Shown here: piece by piece, positions 32,456-40,839 of the stretch | How positions within the stretch are numbered: the stretch's first letter is position 1 | Layout: each line of letters begins with the position of its first letter | The notes under the pieces: model-generated | What the model was told of the DNA's origin: nothing | The model's database searches: none | Seen by the model: the letters and a program-made list of their open reading frames with translations, nothing else | From: an uncultured Oscillospiraceae bacterium | Lineage (GTDB): Bacteria > Bacillota > Clostridia > Oscillospirales > Oscillospiraceae | Direction: 5' to 3' | Assembly (NCBI GenBank): GCA_947627285.1 | Contig: CANQVL010000016.1 | Location: forward strand, 1-49,936 | Length of the DNA stretch: 49,936 bases | Made by a program: the position numbers and the translations under genes

Positions 32456-35098
32456 TCATATCTCCCCTTTCAAAATTGCCTGTACCGCTTCAGGCGTAAG
32501 CGTTTGCGCGGGGTCAAAGTCCTCCGAGGACATGTAGCTGTAAACTGATCCCAGAAGAGCCCGCGCCTCGGGCTCGGCTTGAAGATCATGGAGCCCGAAG
32601 GAGCAGACAAGGAGCCTGCCGCCCGAACAGCGGCACTCAAACATATACGAAAGGCGGCGCAGGTAGGCGTAGGAGTCCATGAGGGTGACGATGCTCTCCA
32701 GCCCGCCCGGTACGCGCAGGGCGCGAGCGCGGGACATGGGGCGCCACTGCCAGTCCGTGTGGCTGTCCGTGGGAAAGCCGGCAAAGACGGGGTGGGCGCT
32801 GTCCACAAGCATACCCATGCCCCCCGGCTGGAAGGGAAAGGTGCCCACGGACCAGAAGTCGGTGGTGAACTGACCCTTGACGGAGCCGGGCAGCGCCTCC
32901 TCGGTGGAGTCGGGCGCCAGAAGTACCCTGCCGCCGGAGGAGAGGACGCGAAGCGCCTCACCGTCAAGGGCGCGCGTCTCATATACCGCCGTCGGGCAGG
33001 CCGGCGTTTCGTCGGGGTAGAGCCAGAGGGAATAGCTGTTTTCAGCGCCGGCGAGCTTCACCGTCAGGGTATATTTAGCCGGCGCGGGGAGGCCGGAGAG
33101 GGGTATGTTCAGCTCCCCCAGGTCTGTGAGCCCTCCCGCCTTGGCGGTGGTCCCGGCGAGACTGCCCGAGAGGTGGGAAAGACTCCATTCGATGGCCCCC
33201 GTGAGGTCGGTTTTCCCGTAGTTTGCCATAATGACCGGGGCGCGAAGGGCGTCGGTCCGGGTGAAGGTGAAGCGCTTTGCACGCACGAGGGGCAGAACGC
33301 CGGTGAAGAAGCTTTTAAATCTTTTGGGGTCCGCAAAGGGGTAGGGCTTTGGCTTTAGGTGGGAGTTGAGCATTCCCACCAGCGCCGTGCCCTGTCCGGG
33401 GAAGTCCTGGAGCCCCAGGAGGCTTATGCCGCCAAGCCCCGGCGTGGCAAGCGCCGCCTCGTACTCCGCCCGGTAGCCCAACAGGGACAGCTCCCCGGAG
33501 GCGGAGACATAGTCCTCCCATTTGTCCGCAAGGCCCTGCTTTTCCACGTTTTCGCGGATAAGGCGGAGGTTTGCGGGGTCCGTGACGCCCTTGAAGTCGG
33601 AAAGCTCGGAAAAGTCCGGCAGTATCTCAAACTGCCCCACCTCAAAGGAGACAACGGGGCCGGAGTAGTCCCGGCGTATTGCGTCCATGGCGCCGGAGTA
33701 ATCGGCGGTCACATCGGGCGACTCGTTTATCCAGCCGGAGACGCCGGCTGAGGCTCCCCGGATGCGCTTGTCAAAGTACGCAGCGGAGGTATAAAAGCCC
33801 TCCAGAGGGTCGATTTTCCGCTGTCCGTAATGGTTATTTGAGCCCGAGGCGTAAAGGCGGGTGGGGTCGTACGCCCTTGCCCGCGCCAAAAGCTCACCCA
33901 TGAAGCGGTGGCCCTCCCCGTCCGCCGTGAGCTCGTTCCCCAGGGTGAGCATGACGAAGGAGGGGTGGTTGGCGTAGACCTTTAGTATCTCCATGAGCTC
34001 ACCGCTGTAATAATCCCGGCTCTCCGGCGTTCCGAAGGCGGCGCGGGGGTTCCAGTTGGAAAGCTCCGGCTCCATGAGCATACCCAGCTCGTCGGCGGCG
34101 GCAAACGCCGCCTCGGGGGGACAGTGGGAGTGGAAGCGCAGATGGTTCACGCCGTAGGACTTGTAGGTACGTATTATCTCCCGCCAGCTCTCCGTGTCCG
34201 TGGGCTCGTGGCCCGTCTCGGGGAAGACGGCGCAGTTTGCCTCGCCGCGAAGGAACACAGTTTTTCCGTTCAGGGAGAACTGCCCGCCGGCGGAGATGCC
34301 GAAGTCCCGCGCTCCGAAGGCGACGGTGACGCTGTCCTCCCCAAACGAGGCGGTTATGGGGTACAGCTCTCCCCCGTCCAGGTCCCAGCGGCGTATATTT
34401 TCCGCGAGCGGGAGATTCTTGACGCGTCCTGGGGCGCGGAAGGCGACGGGGGCCCTCAGGGCGGGGCTTGTGACGGTGACGTCGCCCTCGCCGTCGGAAA
34501 GCTCCACATATATGTCCAGCTCCCCGCCGTGGGGGTAGGCGCGAAGGCTCGTGATGAATCGGCTCTCGCGTATGGAGAGGCGTATACAGCCCAAGATCCC
34601 GTTCCAGTTTGTCTGAGTTTCGTCGGTGGCGGCGGAGGAGGCAAGGATGTCGGCGCGGGGCCAGCCGGGGTAGGAGTTATCGGATATGAGCGTCAGCCTA
34701 CATTCCCCTTTCCCCGCCAGCGCGCCGGTCAGCTCAAAGCGCCTTGGGGTGGAGAGGGTGGGAGGGGTGAAATCCGGCACCGGAACGCCGCCGGCAAGGA
34801 CTCTCAGGCTCCTTGCCCGCTCGCACTCAAGGAATATCCGCTTGCCCTCGGGGGGCTTTGCGGATATTTCCAGCTCTATCCGCGCCTCCCCCTCCCAGGT
34901 GTGCCCGCGGGTGAGGCGGGTGGCTATCACCTCGCCGCCGGAGAGGGCATCGTTCACCTGCTCGTCCGGGTGCCAGGGGGCGGTTATTTTGTCGGGGAAG
35001 CCCAGACCGCTCTCGTCCAGGGTGCCGGGGAGACGTATTTGCCCCCACTCCCCGCCAAACTCACAGGGGTAGACGCCGGAAAGGTCGATGTATCTCAT
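32456..35098 (-). CDS. Glycoside hydrolase family 2 protein with C-terminal extension
   Basis: At 880 residues. The N-terminal jelly roll (about 20-180) contains GQIRLPGTLDESGLG, an immunoglobulin-like domain follows (about 180-285) and then the TIM barrel. The acid/base is Glu389 (LTLGNELTADGEG) and the likely nucleophile is Glu486 (VVSFEVGQFEI). From about 600 come extra beta domains ending in ALRVLSSGGRVLLAP, which resembles a glutamine amidotransferase-like fold. GH2 includes beta-galactosidases, beta-glucuronidases and arabinopyranosidases; the sequence does not decide which. No signal peptide. ATG 35098 is preferred because GAGG lies 6 bases upstream and 6 bp separate it from the previous stop; an in-frame reading from 35134 would overlap. 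Confidence 0.87.
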   Translation of the reverse strand: MRYIDLSGVYPCEFGGEWGQIRLPGTLDESGLGFPDKITAPWHPDEQVNDALSGGEVIATRLTRGHTWEGEARIELEISAKPPEGKRIFLECERARSLRVLAGGVPVPDFTPPTLSTPRRFELTGALAGKGECRLTLISDNSYPGWPRADILASSAATDETQTNWNGILGCIRLSIRESRFITSLRAYPHGGELDIYVELSDGEGDVTVTSPALRAPVAFRAPGRVKNLPLAENIRRWDLDGGELYPITASFGEDSVTVAFGARDFGISAGGQFSLNGKTVFLRGEANCAVFPETGHEPTDTESWREIIRTYKSYGVNHLRFHSHCPPEAAFAAADELGMLMEPELSNWNPRAAFGTPESRDYYSGELMEILKVYANHPSFVMLTLGNELTADGEGHRFMGELLARARAYDPTRLYASGSNNHYGQRKIDPLEGFYTSAAYFDKRIRGASAGVSGWINESPDVTADYSGAMDAIRRDYSGPVVSFEVGQFEILPDFSELSDFKGVTDPANLRLIRENVEKQGLADKWEDYVSASGELSLLGYRAEYEAALATPGLGGISLLGLQDFPGQGTALVGMLNSHLKPKPYPFADPKRFKSFFTGVLPLVRAKRFTFTRTDALRAPVIMANYGKTDLTGAIEWSLSHLSGSLAGTTAKAGGLTDLGELNIPLSGLPAPAKYTLTVKLAGAENSYSLWLYPDETPACPTAVYETRALDGEALRVLSSGGRVLLAPDSTEEALPGSVKGQFTTDFWSVGTFPFQPGGMGMLVDSAHPVFAGFPTDSHTDWQWRPMSRARALRVPGGLESIVTLMDSYAYLRRLSYMFECRCSGGRLLVCSFGLHDLQAEPEARALLGSVYSYMSSEDFDPAQTLTPEAVQAILKGEI

Positions 35099-35106
35099 AG
35101 CGCGCC

Positions 35107-37470
35107 TCACAGAACCGTAAATTCCGTTTCCCACGGCTCAAAGCCCTCCACGCTGACGGCGAGCCCTGCTTTTCCGGGCGTTTTTCCCGCCCGTACCGCC
35201 AGCATAAGGTGGCCTGAGAAGGTCGGCGCTTCGTTCCCGCCGGGGAAGCCGTGCCAGGGGTCGCCGTTGTCGGCGAGGACGGCAATATCGCCCTGTATTT
35301 TCCAGGAGACGTTTTTGTCCTCCAGCATGTACCGCTCGCCGTGGCTGTCCTCTATGTACACGTCCACAAACGCCGTGCCGCCCGCCGGTATAGATGTCCT
35401 GTCCGCCTCTATCCGCGCCGCCGACGCCTCGTGGTCGGACCACACCGTGTCCTCGCACACCAAAAGCCCGCCGCGCCAGCCCTCCGCCCGGAGCCTTCCG
35501 GGGATGAAGGGGAGGTAGAAATGGACCATGCCGTCCTCAAAGTCGGACAGGCGCGCCACGCGCTCCTCCTGGGAGTTTTGAAAGAGCTTCACGGTGTCGC
35601 AGTTGGTCATGACGGCGACGTGCATCACCTTTTCAAATTCCTTATAATTCCAATGCCTGCGCATTTGCGGAAAGCCCCAGAGACCGCGCGCCCCGTCCCA
35701 GGGCTCGGACTCGTCGTAGACGGCGAGCCTGAGCACCGGCTCGTTTTTCCACTGGGCGGCGCAGTACCATGCCCTGAGCTTTGGCTCGCCTGTGGAGTCC
35801 AGAAGGTCGCCGGTCCAGCCCCGAAGGGGCCAGAATGGGCTCTCGCCCAGGTAGTCCGCGCCCGCCCAGACGATGGCTCCGCAGACCCAGTCGTGCTCCT
35901 TTACGGTGGTATAGGGGGACTCAAGCCTCAGATTTACCTGGTTGTGGAAGCGGGAGTCGTTGCGGTAATAGGTCCGCACCTCCGCGCCCAGTATGGGCTT
36001 TCTCATACCGGACTCACGAAGGCGCTCGTAATACTGCTCCATGTAGTTCCCGGCGAACACGTCCACGCACTCGGAGTACCGGCGCGCCAGCTCCAAAAGC
36101 TTACCCAACGGCATCGTGTCGTTGGCGTTGGGCAGGCAGAAGCCGATGAGCACGCAGGTGACGGCGCGGGTGGGGTCCATGCTCCGGCAGGCGTCAGTAA
36201 GCTCCCGGAGACGCCGGTAGAACCCCTCGGTATACTGCCCGCGCACCTCGTTGCCCACGCTCCAGAGTATAACGCACGGGTGGTTGGCGTCACGGCGGAC
36301 CATGGTTTCAAGGTCGGTGCGGCTCCATTGGGGGAAGACGCTGTCATAGTACATATTGCTGTTGTCCCACTTGTCATAGAGCTCGTCCACCGCCATGAGC
36401 CCCAGCCTGTCGCACAGGTCGTAGAGCTCCGGCGACTGGGGGTTGTGGCTCATCCTGACGGTGTTGACGCCCATGGCTTTCAAGGTCCTGAGCCTGCGTT
36501 CCCACACCTCCGTAGGTACCGCCGCGCCGAATACCCCGCCGTCGTGGTGGAGGTTGACGCCCCAGAGCTTTATCCTTTTGCTGTTGAGGCGGAAGCCGTC
36601 CTCGCTGTCAAAGACCGCGGAGCGAATTCCGAAGCTGACGGTGTGGGCGTCCAGCGTCTCCCCGCCCCGGGTCACGCTAATCTCCGCCCGGTAGAGATAC
36701 GGCTTGTCCGGGGACCAGAGCATGGGGGCCTCAAGGCGGGTCTCAAAGACCGTCACGGGCTCGGCGGCGCGCTCCTCGAAATAGACCCGCTCGCCCTCCG
36801 GGGAGAATATCTCAAATCGGACGGCGCAGCCCTCAAGGCCGCCCTCAACCTCCGCCGAGGCGCAAATTTTGGCGGAGCCGCAGCGTATGCCCTCCACGTC
36901 CGGCACGTCGCCACGGGGTCCGCGCATGGAGGGCTCCGCGGTTATCCTGACGCCGTCGTTGGCGATGTGGGTTGGGTCCTGGACAAGCAGCCAGACGTTT
37001 CTGTATATGCCCGTGCCTGAGTACCAGCGGTCGCCGCCTCTTGCCACCCACTTCCCGCCGGAGAGGTCCCGGTTGTCCGCGCGGACGGCGAGGAGGTTTT
37101 CGCCGCCGTAGACAAGCTCGTATGTCATGTCGCAGAGTATGGGAACGTAGCCGTAGGGCCTGCCGCCTATTTTTTTGCCGTTGAGCCAGATCTCCGAGAA
37201 TCGCTGGACGCCGTCAAAAAGGACGCGGACAGTCCTTCCGCGCCACTCCTCCGGCGCCGTGAAGCGAAGGCGATAGACACCCACGCCCTCACGGGGGTAA
37301 AAGCCCTGCTCCCTTGGGGCGGACTCACTGCGGGGGTTCTCGATCTGCCAGTCGTGGGGCAGGTCCAGCCTCCGCCACGAGCTGTCGTCATGCTCCGGCA
37401 GTACGGCGGCTGTGTCCTCCGTCAGGGCAAAGCGCCAGCCGGTGTTGAAGCTTACGCGTGTTTTTTCCAT
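35107..37470 (-). CDS. Beta-galactosidase-type glycoside hydrolase, GH2
   Basis: At 787 residues, it is the first gene of a leftward GH2-GH2-GH35 operon. The sugar-binding domain starts VSFNTGWRFALTED and includes DLPHDWQIENP. The barrel has KLWGVNLHHDGG, VNTVRMSHNPQSPELYDLCDRLG, acid/base Glu408 (LWSVGNEVRG) and the probable nucleophile Glu497 (ILGAEVRTYY). The C-terminal domain (about 640-787) has the SWKIQGDIAVLADNGDPWHG pattern of the DUF4982/BIG-like region of beta-galactosidases. No signal peptide, so it should act on imported galactosides. The start is ATG with GGAGG upstream. Confidence 0.92.
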   Translation of the reverse strand: MEKTRVSFNTGWRFALTEDTAAVLPEHDDSSWRRLDLPHDWQIENPRSESAPREQGFYPREGVGVYRLRFTAPEEWRGRTVRVLFDGVQRFSEIWLNGKKIGGRPYGYVPILCDMTYELVYGGENLLAVRADNRDLSGGKWVARGGDRWYSGTGIYRNVWLLVQDPTHIANDGVRITAEPSMRGPRGDVPDVEGIRCGSAKICASAEVEGGLEGCAVRFEIFSPEGERVYFEERAAEPVTVFETRLEAPMLWSPDKPYLYRAEISVTRGGETLDAHTVSFGIRSAVFDSEDGFRLNSKRIKLWGVNLHHDGGVFGAAVPTEVWERRLRTLKAMGVNTVRMSHNPQSPELYDLCDRLGLMAVDELYDKWDNSNMYYDSVFPQWSRTDLETMVRRDANHPCVILWSVGNEVRGQYTEGFYRRLRELTDACRSMDPTRAVTCVLIGFCLPNANDTMPLGKLLELARRYSECVDVFAGNYMEQYYERLRESGMRKPILGAEVRTYYRNDSRFHNQVNLRLESPYTTVKEHDWVCGAIVWAGADYLGESPFWPLRGWTGDLLDSTGEPKLRAWYCAAQWKNEPVLRLAVYDESEPWDGARGLWGFPQMRRHWNYKEFEKVMHVAVMTNCDTVKLFQNSQEERVARLSDFEDGMVHFYLPFIPGRLRAEGWRGGLLVCEDTVWSDHEASAARIEADRTSIPAGGTAFVDVYIEDSHGERYMLEDKNVSWKIQGDIAVLADNGDPWHGFPGGNEAPTFSGHLMLAVRAGKTPGKAGLAVSVEGFEPWETEFTVL

Positions 37471-37508
37471 GTTACCGCCTCCGCAGAATAATCCGGATCG
37501 TTATATCT

Positions 37509-37538
37509 ATTTTAATTCCAAATATAAGGCTTTGTAAA
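37509..37538 (-). promoter_or_regulatory. Candidate promoter of the GH2-GH2-GH35 operon
   Basis: On the minus strand TTTACA (37533-37538) is followed after 18 bases by TAAAAT (37509-37514), about 38 bases before the GH2 start codon. No other good promoter is seen between the divergent genes on this strand. Confidence 0.5.
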
Positions 37539-37611
37539 GAGAAAAGGGAAGGTTTTTTCAATCGCGGAATGTTCAAAAAACCTTATTTTTTGCTTAACAG
37601 AAAATTCACCC

Positions 37612-37640
37612 TTGCAAAGAGGGGAAATTTATAATAGTAT
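37612..37640 (+). promoter_or_regulatory. Candidate promoter of the two-component system
   Basis: TTGCAA (37612-37617) and, after 17 bases, TAGTAT (37635-37640), in an AT-rich stretch that also holds TATAAT at 37630-37635 and TATAAA just after. The start codon is 43 bases beyond the -10 box. Confidence 0.45.
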
Positions 37641-37683
37641 AAAGTTTAGTGGGATAATTATTTGCAAAAGGGAGGAACCGGAT

Positions 37684-38382
37684 ATGGCGGAAAAGATACT
37701 TATAGTGGAGGACGAGCAGAACATAGCCGAGCTTTTGCGGCTCTACCTGGAGCGGGAGGGGCTGGAGACGGTCATCGCCAACGACGGTGAGAGGGGCGTG
37801 GCGGAGTTTGAGCGCGTGCGCCCGGACCTGGTGCTGCTGGACATCATGCTCCCCGGACTTGACGGGTGGGGCGTTTTGAGGAAGATACGCGCCCAGGCGG
37901 ACACGCCGGTGATCATGCTCACAGCCAAGGGCGAGACCTTCGACAAGGTGACGGGGCTGGAGATGGGCGCCGACGACTACATAACAAAGCCCTTCGACAT
38001 GAAGGAGGTGGTGGCGCGCATCCGCGCGGTGCTGCGGCGTTACGGCGGCGGCGAGAGCGGGGACAGCAAGCGCCGCCTCGTCTTCGACAAGCTCATTATC
38101 GACATGGAGTCCTTCGTCCTCACCGTGGACGGAAAGCCCGTGGACATACCGCCCAAGGAGATGGAGCTTTTGTACCATCTGGCGCTGTCGCCCAATCGGG
38201 TGTACACAAGGAACCAGCTTTTGGACGAGGTGTGGGGCTTTGACTACTTCGGCGACTCCCGCACCGTGGACGTACACATAAAGCGGCTGAGGGAAAAGCT
38301 GGAGGGCGTCTCGGATAAGTGGAGCCTGAAGACGGTCTGGGGCGTGGGCTACAAATTTGAGCTCAAAAATGACGCGGAATAA
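37684..38382 (+). CDS. OmpR/PhoB-family response regulator
   Basis: At 232 residues. The receiver domain (3-117) has the acidic pocket Glu9/Asp10, the phospho-acceptor Asp53 (VLLDIMLPG), Thr in IMLTAKG and Lys in TKPFDMKE. The winged-helix DNA-binding domain (about 130-228) ends RTVDVHIKRLREKLEG and LKTVWGVGYKFE. GGGAGG precedes the ATG. It is co-transcribed with the histidine kinase 12 bp downstream. The PhoB-type output domain differs from the AraC-type output of YesN, so this pair is not the direct counterpart of the B. subtilis YesMN pair. What it senses is not visible. Confidence 0.93.
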   Translation: MAEKILIVEDEQNIAELLRLYLEREGLETVIANDGERGVAEFERVRPDLVLLDIMLPGLDGWGVLRKIRAQADTPVIMLTAKGETFDKVTGLEMGADDYITKPFDMKEVVARIRAVLRRYGGGESGDSKRRLVFDKLIIDMESFVLTVDGKPVDIPPKEMELLYHLALSPNRVYTRNQLLDEVWGFDYFGDSRTVDVHIKRLREKLEGVSDKWSLKTVWGVGYKFELKNDAE

Positions 38383-38394
38383 GAGGCGGTAACC

Positions 38395-39861
38395 GTGCGC
38401 TACCTGCGCAGTGTATATGCCAAAAACTTCATAACGATAGTGCTTGTCTTCTGCCTGAGCCTTCTCATACTCGGCGCCGCCTTCGCGGGGATGAGCTACA
38501 GCTTCATACTCCGTCAGCGCGCGGACGCCATGACAGACTCCGCCGGCACCACCGGCGAGATGCTCAGGTCCTACGCCCAGCAGTGGGGCACGGGGTACGA
38601 GGGCATCAATATGCGCGCCACCATATCCTGGCTTGCGAGCATAGCGGGGTACCACATAATCATCACCGACGAGCAGGGGAGCATCGTCAACTGCTCCGAC
38701 AGGAATTTAAACTGCGGCCACGCGGGGCTTACGGTGCCCGCCTCCGCCATCTCCGCCATAAACGCCGGCGGAAAGTTCCAGGGGATAACGAATCTCGGCG
38801 GGGTGTTCTCCGTCCCCAGGTTCGCCGTCGGGGTGCCCCTCCCCGCGGGGCCCTCCAGGGGGTACATCTTCGTCTCCGACGAGGCGGGGCGTATGTCCGG
38901 CATATGGCGGGGCTTTGCGCGGATATTCATCTTTGCCGCCATTGTGGTGGTGCCGCTGTCCTTCATAATGGCGTATGCCGTCATCCGCAAGCAATCAAAG
39001 CCCATCAAGGAGATGTCCGACGCCGCCCGCAGCTACAGCCGGGGCGATTTCTCCCCCAGGGTCCACACCGAGGGGCGGCAGGACGAGGTGGGCGAGCTTG
39101 CCGAGGCGTTCAACGCCATGGCGGATTCCCTGGAGCGGAGCGAGCAAAGCCGCCGTGACCTCATCGCCAACGTGTCACACGAGCTGAAAACGCCCATGAC
39201 CACCATATCAGGCTTTGCCGACGGGATACTTGACGGGACCATACCCAAGGAGAAGGAGGGCGAGTACCTGACGGTGATCTCCTCCGAGACAAAGCGCCTC
39301 TCGCGCCTGGTGCGGGGTATGCTGGATATGTCACAGCTCCAGTCCGTGACGCCAATGGAGCTCTCGCGCCGCTCCTTCGACCTTTTGGAGGTGGTTTGCC
39401 AGTCACTCCTGAGCCTGGAGTCCAAGATAACCTCCCGTGGCCTTGACGTGGAGACGGTACTGCCTGAGGAGCCAGTCTACGCCGTGGGCGACGGGGACGC
39501 CATAACCCAGGTGGTCCACAACCTCCTTGACAACGCCGCCAAATTCGCCGAGCCCGGCACCGCCATAATTTTGAAGCTCTGGCGGGAGGAGGGCAGGTGC
39601 TACGTCTCCGTGGCAAACAGGGGCGAGACAATACCCAAGGAGGAGCTCCCCCTCATCTTTGAGCGATTCCACAAGACCGACAAATCCAGAAGCCGCGACC
39701 GCGACGGCGTGGGGCTTGGGCTCTACATCGTCAAGACCATTCTGGACAGCCACGGCGGGAGCATTTACGTCACCAGCCGCGACGGGCTCACCACCTTCAC
39801 CTTCAGCCTGAAGCTGGCAAAGCAGCGCCCACAGCAGGAGAAAAACGGCTCCAAACCGTGA
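38395..39861 (+). CDS. Membrane sensor histidine kinase
   Basis: At 488 residues, starting with GTG. It has a transmembrane helix at about 13-35, an extracellular sensor of about 150 residues with two Cys (NCSDRNLNC), and a second helix at about 180-200. A HAMP domain follows (about 201-253, QSKPIKEMSDAARSYSRGDF), then HisKA with phospho-acceptor His262 (NVSHELKTPM) and HATPase with the N box HNLLDNAAKFA and GVGLGLYIVKTI. The Cys pair inside the sensor could form a disulfide. It forms a pair with the regulator before it. A C/U-rich hairpin region with a possible promoter follows its stop codon. Confidence 0.93.
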   Translation: MRYLRSVYAKNFITIVLVFCLSLLILGAAFAGMSYSFILRQRADAMTDSAGTTGEMLRSYAQQWGTGYEGINMRATISWLASIAGYHIIITDEQGSIVNCSDRNLNCGHAGLTVPASAISAINAGGKFQGITNLGGVFSVPRFAVGVPLPAGPSRGYIFVSDEAGRMSGIWRGFARIFIFAAIVVVPLSFIMAYAVIRKQSKPIKEMSDAARSYSRGDFSPRVHTEGRQDEVGELAEAFNAMADSLERSEQSRRDLIANVSHELKTPMTTISGFADGILDGTIPKEKEGEYLTVISSETKRLSRLVRGMLDMSQLQSVTPMELSRRSFDLLEVVCQSLLSLESKITSRGLDVETVLPEEPVYAVGDGDAITQVVHNLLDNAAKFAEPGTAIILKLWREEGRCYVSVANRGETIPKEELPLIFERFHKTDKSRSRDRDGVGLGLYIVKTILDSHGGSIYVTSRDGLTTFTFSLKLAKQRPQQEKNGSKP

Positions 39862-39933
39862 TTTTGGCGTAATTTTCCGCCGTTGTTTACAAAATGTATA
39901 AAATTTATTCACACTCTCTTGAAGTACGCACTG

Positions 39934-40105
39934 TATAATACGATTGAAGCGGTTCCTCCATACAAGCGGTGATATTCCCCCAAATATCTCCGTGAAGCCG
40001 CTTCAAGCGGATCTCTCCCAATCCGCGTGCTTGGTCATTTCCAAGCGTTTCTCCCTCATTTTTTTGCGAAATGCCCCCGTCCCTACCCCGGACGGGGGCA
40101 TTTCA
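39934..40105 (+). ncRNA. Candidate small RNA with C/U-rich hairpin loops
   Basis: A perfect TATAAT (39934-39939) lies 73 bases after the kinase stop. From about 39946 come TTGAAGCGG (39944-39952) with CCGCTTCAA (39998-40006), an inner stem GATATT/AATATC with loop CCCCCA (39977-39982), GCGGAT/ATCCGC with loop CTCTCCCA (40013-40020), GCTTGG/CCAAGC (40029-40046), single-stranded CTCCC at 40051, and a GC-rich 12-bp stem ATGCCCCCGTCC (40071-40082) with 40090-40101. CCTCC at 39955 is also unpaired. These are anti-Shine-Dalgarno sequences. Termination may occur here or at the A/T-flanked hairpin at 40113. No clear -35 box is present, as at regulator-dependent promoters. A known RNA class is not recognised. 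Confidence 0.5.
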
Positions 40106-40112
40106 GGCTTTC

Positions 40113-40285
40113 AAAAAAAGGGCATTTGCCCTTTTTTTGAAGGGGGACGTGCGAAAAGGAATTCGGAAATGTCTGCGGACATTTCCGAATTTCTTTTCTG
40201 CTGTCGCGCTGCGCGCGTGACCCGAAGGGTCACACACTTGCGCGACATAAGGTGATTTTTCCGACGTACATGCCGTCGGAAAAAT
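40113..40285 (+). repeat. Multi-hairpin intergenic repeat, copy 3
   Basis: H1: AAAAAAAGGGC (40113-40123) with 40128-40138, loop ATTT, terminator-like. Box GGGGGACGTGCG (40142-40153). H2: 40154-40173 with 40178-40197, 20 pairs with one G-T, loop TGCG. H3: GTCGCGC (40203-40209) with GCGCGAC, holding the inner stem GTGACCC/GGTCAC with loop GAAG. Then AAGGTGATTTTTCCG and H4 (stem TTTTTCCGAC/GTCGGAAAAA). The inner H3 stem differs from copy 4 (GCCGCC/GCGGC) at the same place. Confidence 0.88.
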
Positions 40286-40317
40286 GTTTTATTGGGGGGT
40301 GGAAATTGGAGCGGTAC

Positions 40318-40367
40318 TTGAATGTTTTAAAGGGTTCTGCTATAATATCCGCGAGGCGGATATTATA
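40318..40367 (+). promoter_or_regulatory. Promoter with a perfect palindrome over the -10 box
   Basis: TTGAAT (40318-40323), a 17-base spacer and TATAAT (40341-40346), preceded by TGC as in an extended -10 box. The -10 opens a perfect inverted repeat: TATAATATCCGC (40341-40352), GAG, GCGGATATTATA (40356-40367). A repressor bound there would cover the -10 box and start site. It drives the DUF4430/ECF pair and possibly the GH2 gene behind it. Confidence 0.7.
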
Positions 40368-40372
40368 TTAAG

Positions 40373-40411
40373 CCGTTTTTCTTCCCGGCTTTGCCGGGGG
40401 TCGAAAAACGG
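40373..40411 (+). other. Two-part hairpin in the DUF4430 leader
   Basis: CCGTTTTTC (40373-40381) pairs with GAAAAACGG (40403-40411), and inside it CCCGGC pairs with GCCGGG. It lies 35 bp before the DUF4430 start codon. No long T-run follows, so a leader structure is more likely than a terminator. Confidence 0.45.
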
Positions 40412-40446
40412 GGGTAATTATACATATAAAGAGCGGTGAAAAAAAG

Positions 40447-40839
40447 ATGAAAAGGAACACTAAAATAATTATTGCTTGTCTGGCGCTTTTGGCGGCGGCG
40501 GGGGTTATGATGGGGGTGTGGCTGGCGCTGAGGCCGGAGGTCTCGGAGGGGGTTAAGGAGATAACGGTGGAGGCGGCGCACTCTGACGGGAGCGTGAAGT
40601 CATTCACGTACAAAACAGCGGAGGAATACCTGGGGGCTGTGCTTCTCTCGGATGGGCTTGCGGAGGGCGAGCAGGGGGAGTACGGGCTTTATATCACCTC
40701 AGTCGACGGGGAGAGGGCGGTTTACGAGGAGGACGGCGCGTACTGGGCGCTGTACCGCAACGGCGAGTACGCCGTCTCCGGCGCGGACACCACGCCCATA
40801 GCCGACGGCGACGTGTTCCGGCTTGAGTACACCAGATGA
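40447..40839 (+). CDS. DUF4430-type membrane-anchored extracytoplasmic protein
   Basis: At 130 residues, it has a short Lys/Arg start and a hydrophobic helix (7-27, IIIACLALLAAAGVMMGVWLAL) with no lipobox Cys, so it is an uncleaved anchor or a weak signal peptide. The outer domain of about 100 residues has YGLYITSVDGE, YWALYRNGEYAVSGADTTPIADGDVFRLEY, the pattern of DUF4430, a fold shared with the C-terminal domain of transcobalamin-type proteins. DUF4430 genes commonly pair with ECF transporter S components, as here (ATGA overlap with the next gene). The ligand is unknown; a cofactor or vitamin is possible. Confidence 0.82.
   Translation: MKRNTKIIIACLALLAAAGVMMGVWLALRPEVSEGVKEITVEAAHSDGSVKSFTYKTAEEYLGAVLLSDGLAEGEQGEYGLYITSVDGERAVYEEDGAYWALYRNGEYAVSGADTTPIADGDVFRLEYTR

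Noticed and set aside
37684-39861. Two-component system as the counterpart of B. subtilis YesMN
   Set aside because: The regulator has a PhoB-type winged helix and the kinase a HAMP/HisKA layout, whereas YesN is AraC-type and YesM is a His_kinase-type protein; only the location near RG-I genes is shared.
39944-40255. A 103-codon frame after the histidine kinase
   Set aside because: It runs through the hairpins of the small RNA candidate and through a repeat copy, has no ribosome site and encodes no recognisable protein.
40286-40446. Cobalamin or other riboswitch upstream of the DUF4430/ECF pair
   Set aside because: The leader after the promoter is only about 95 bases and holds a simple two-part hairpin; no B12-box or other aptamer motif could be recognised.
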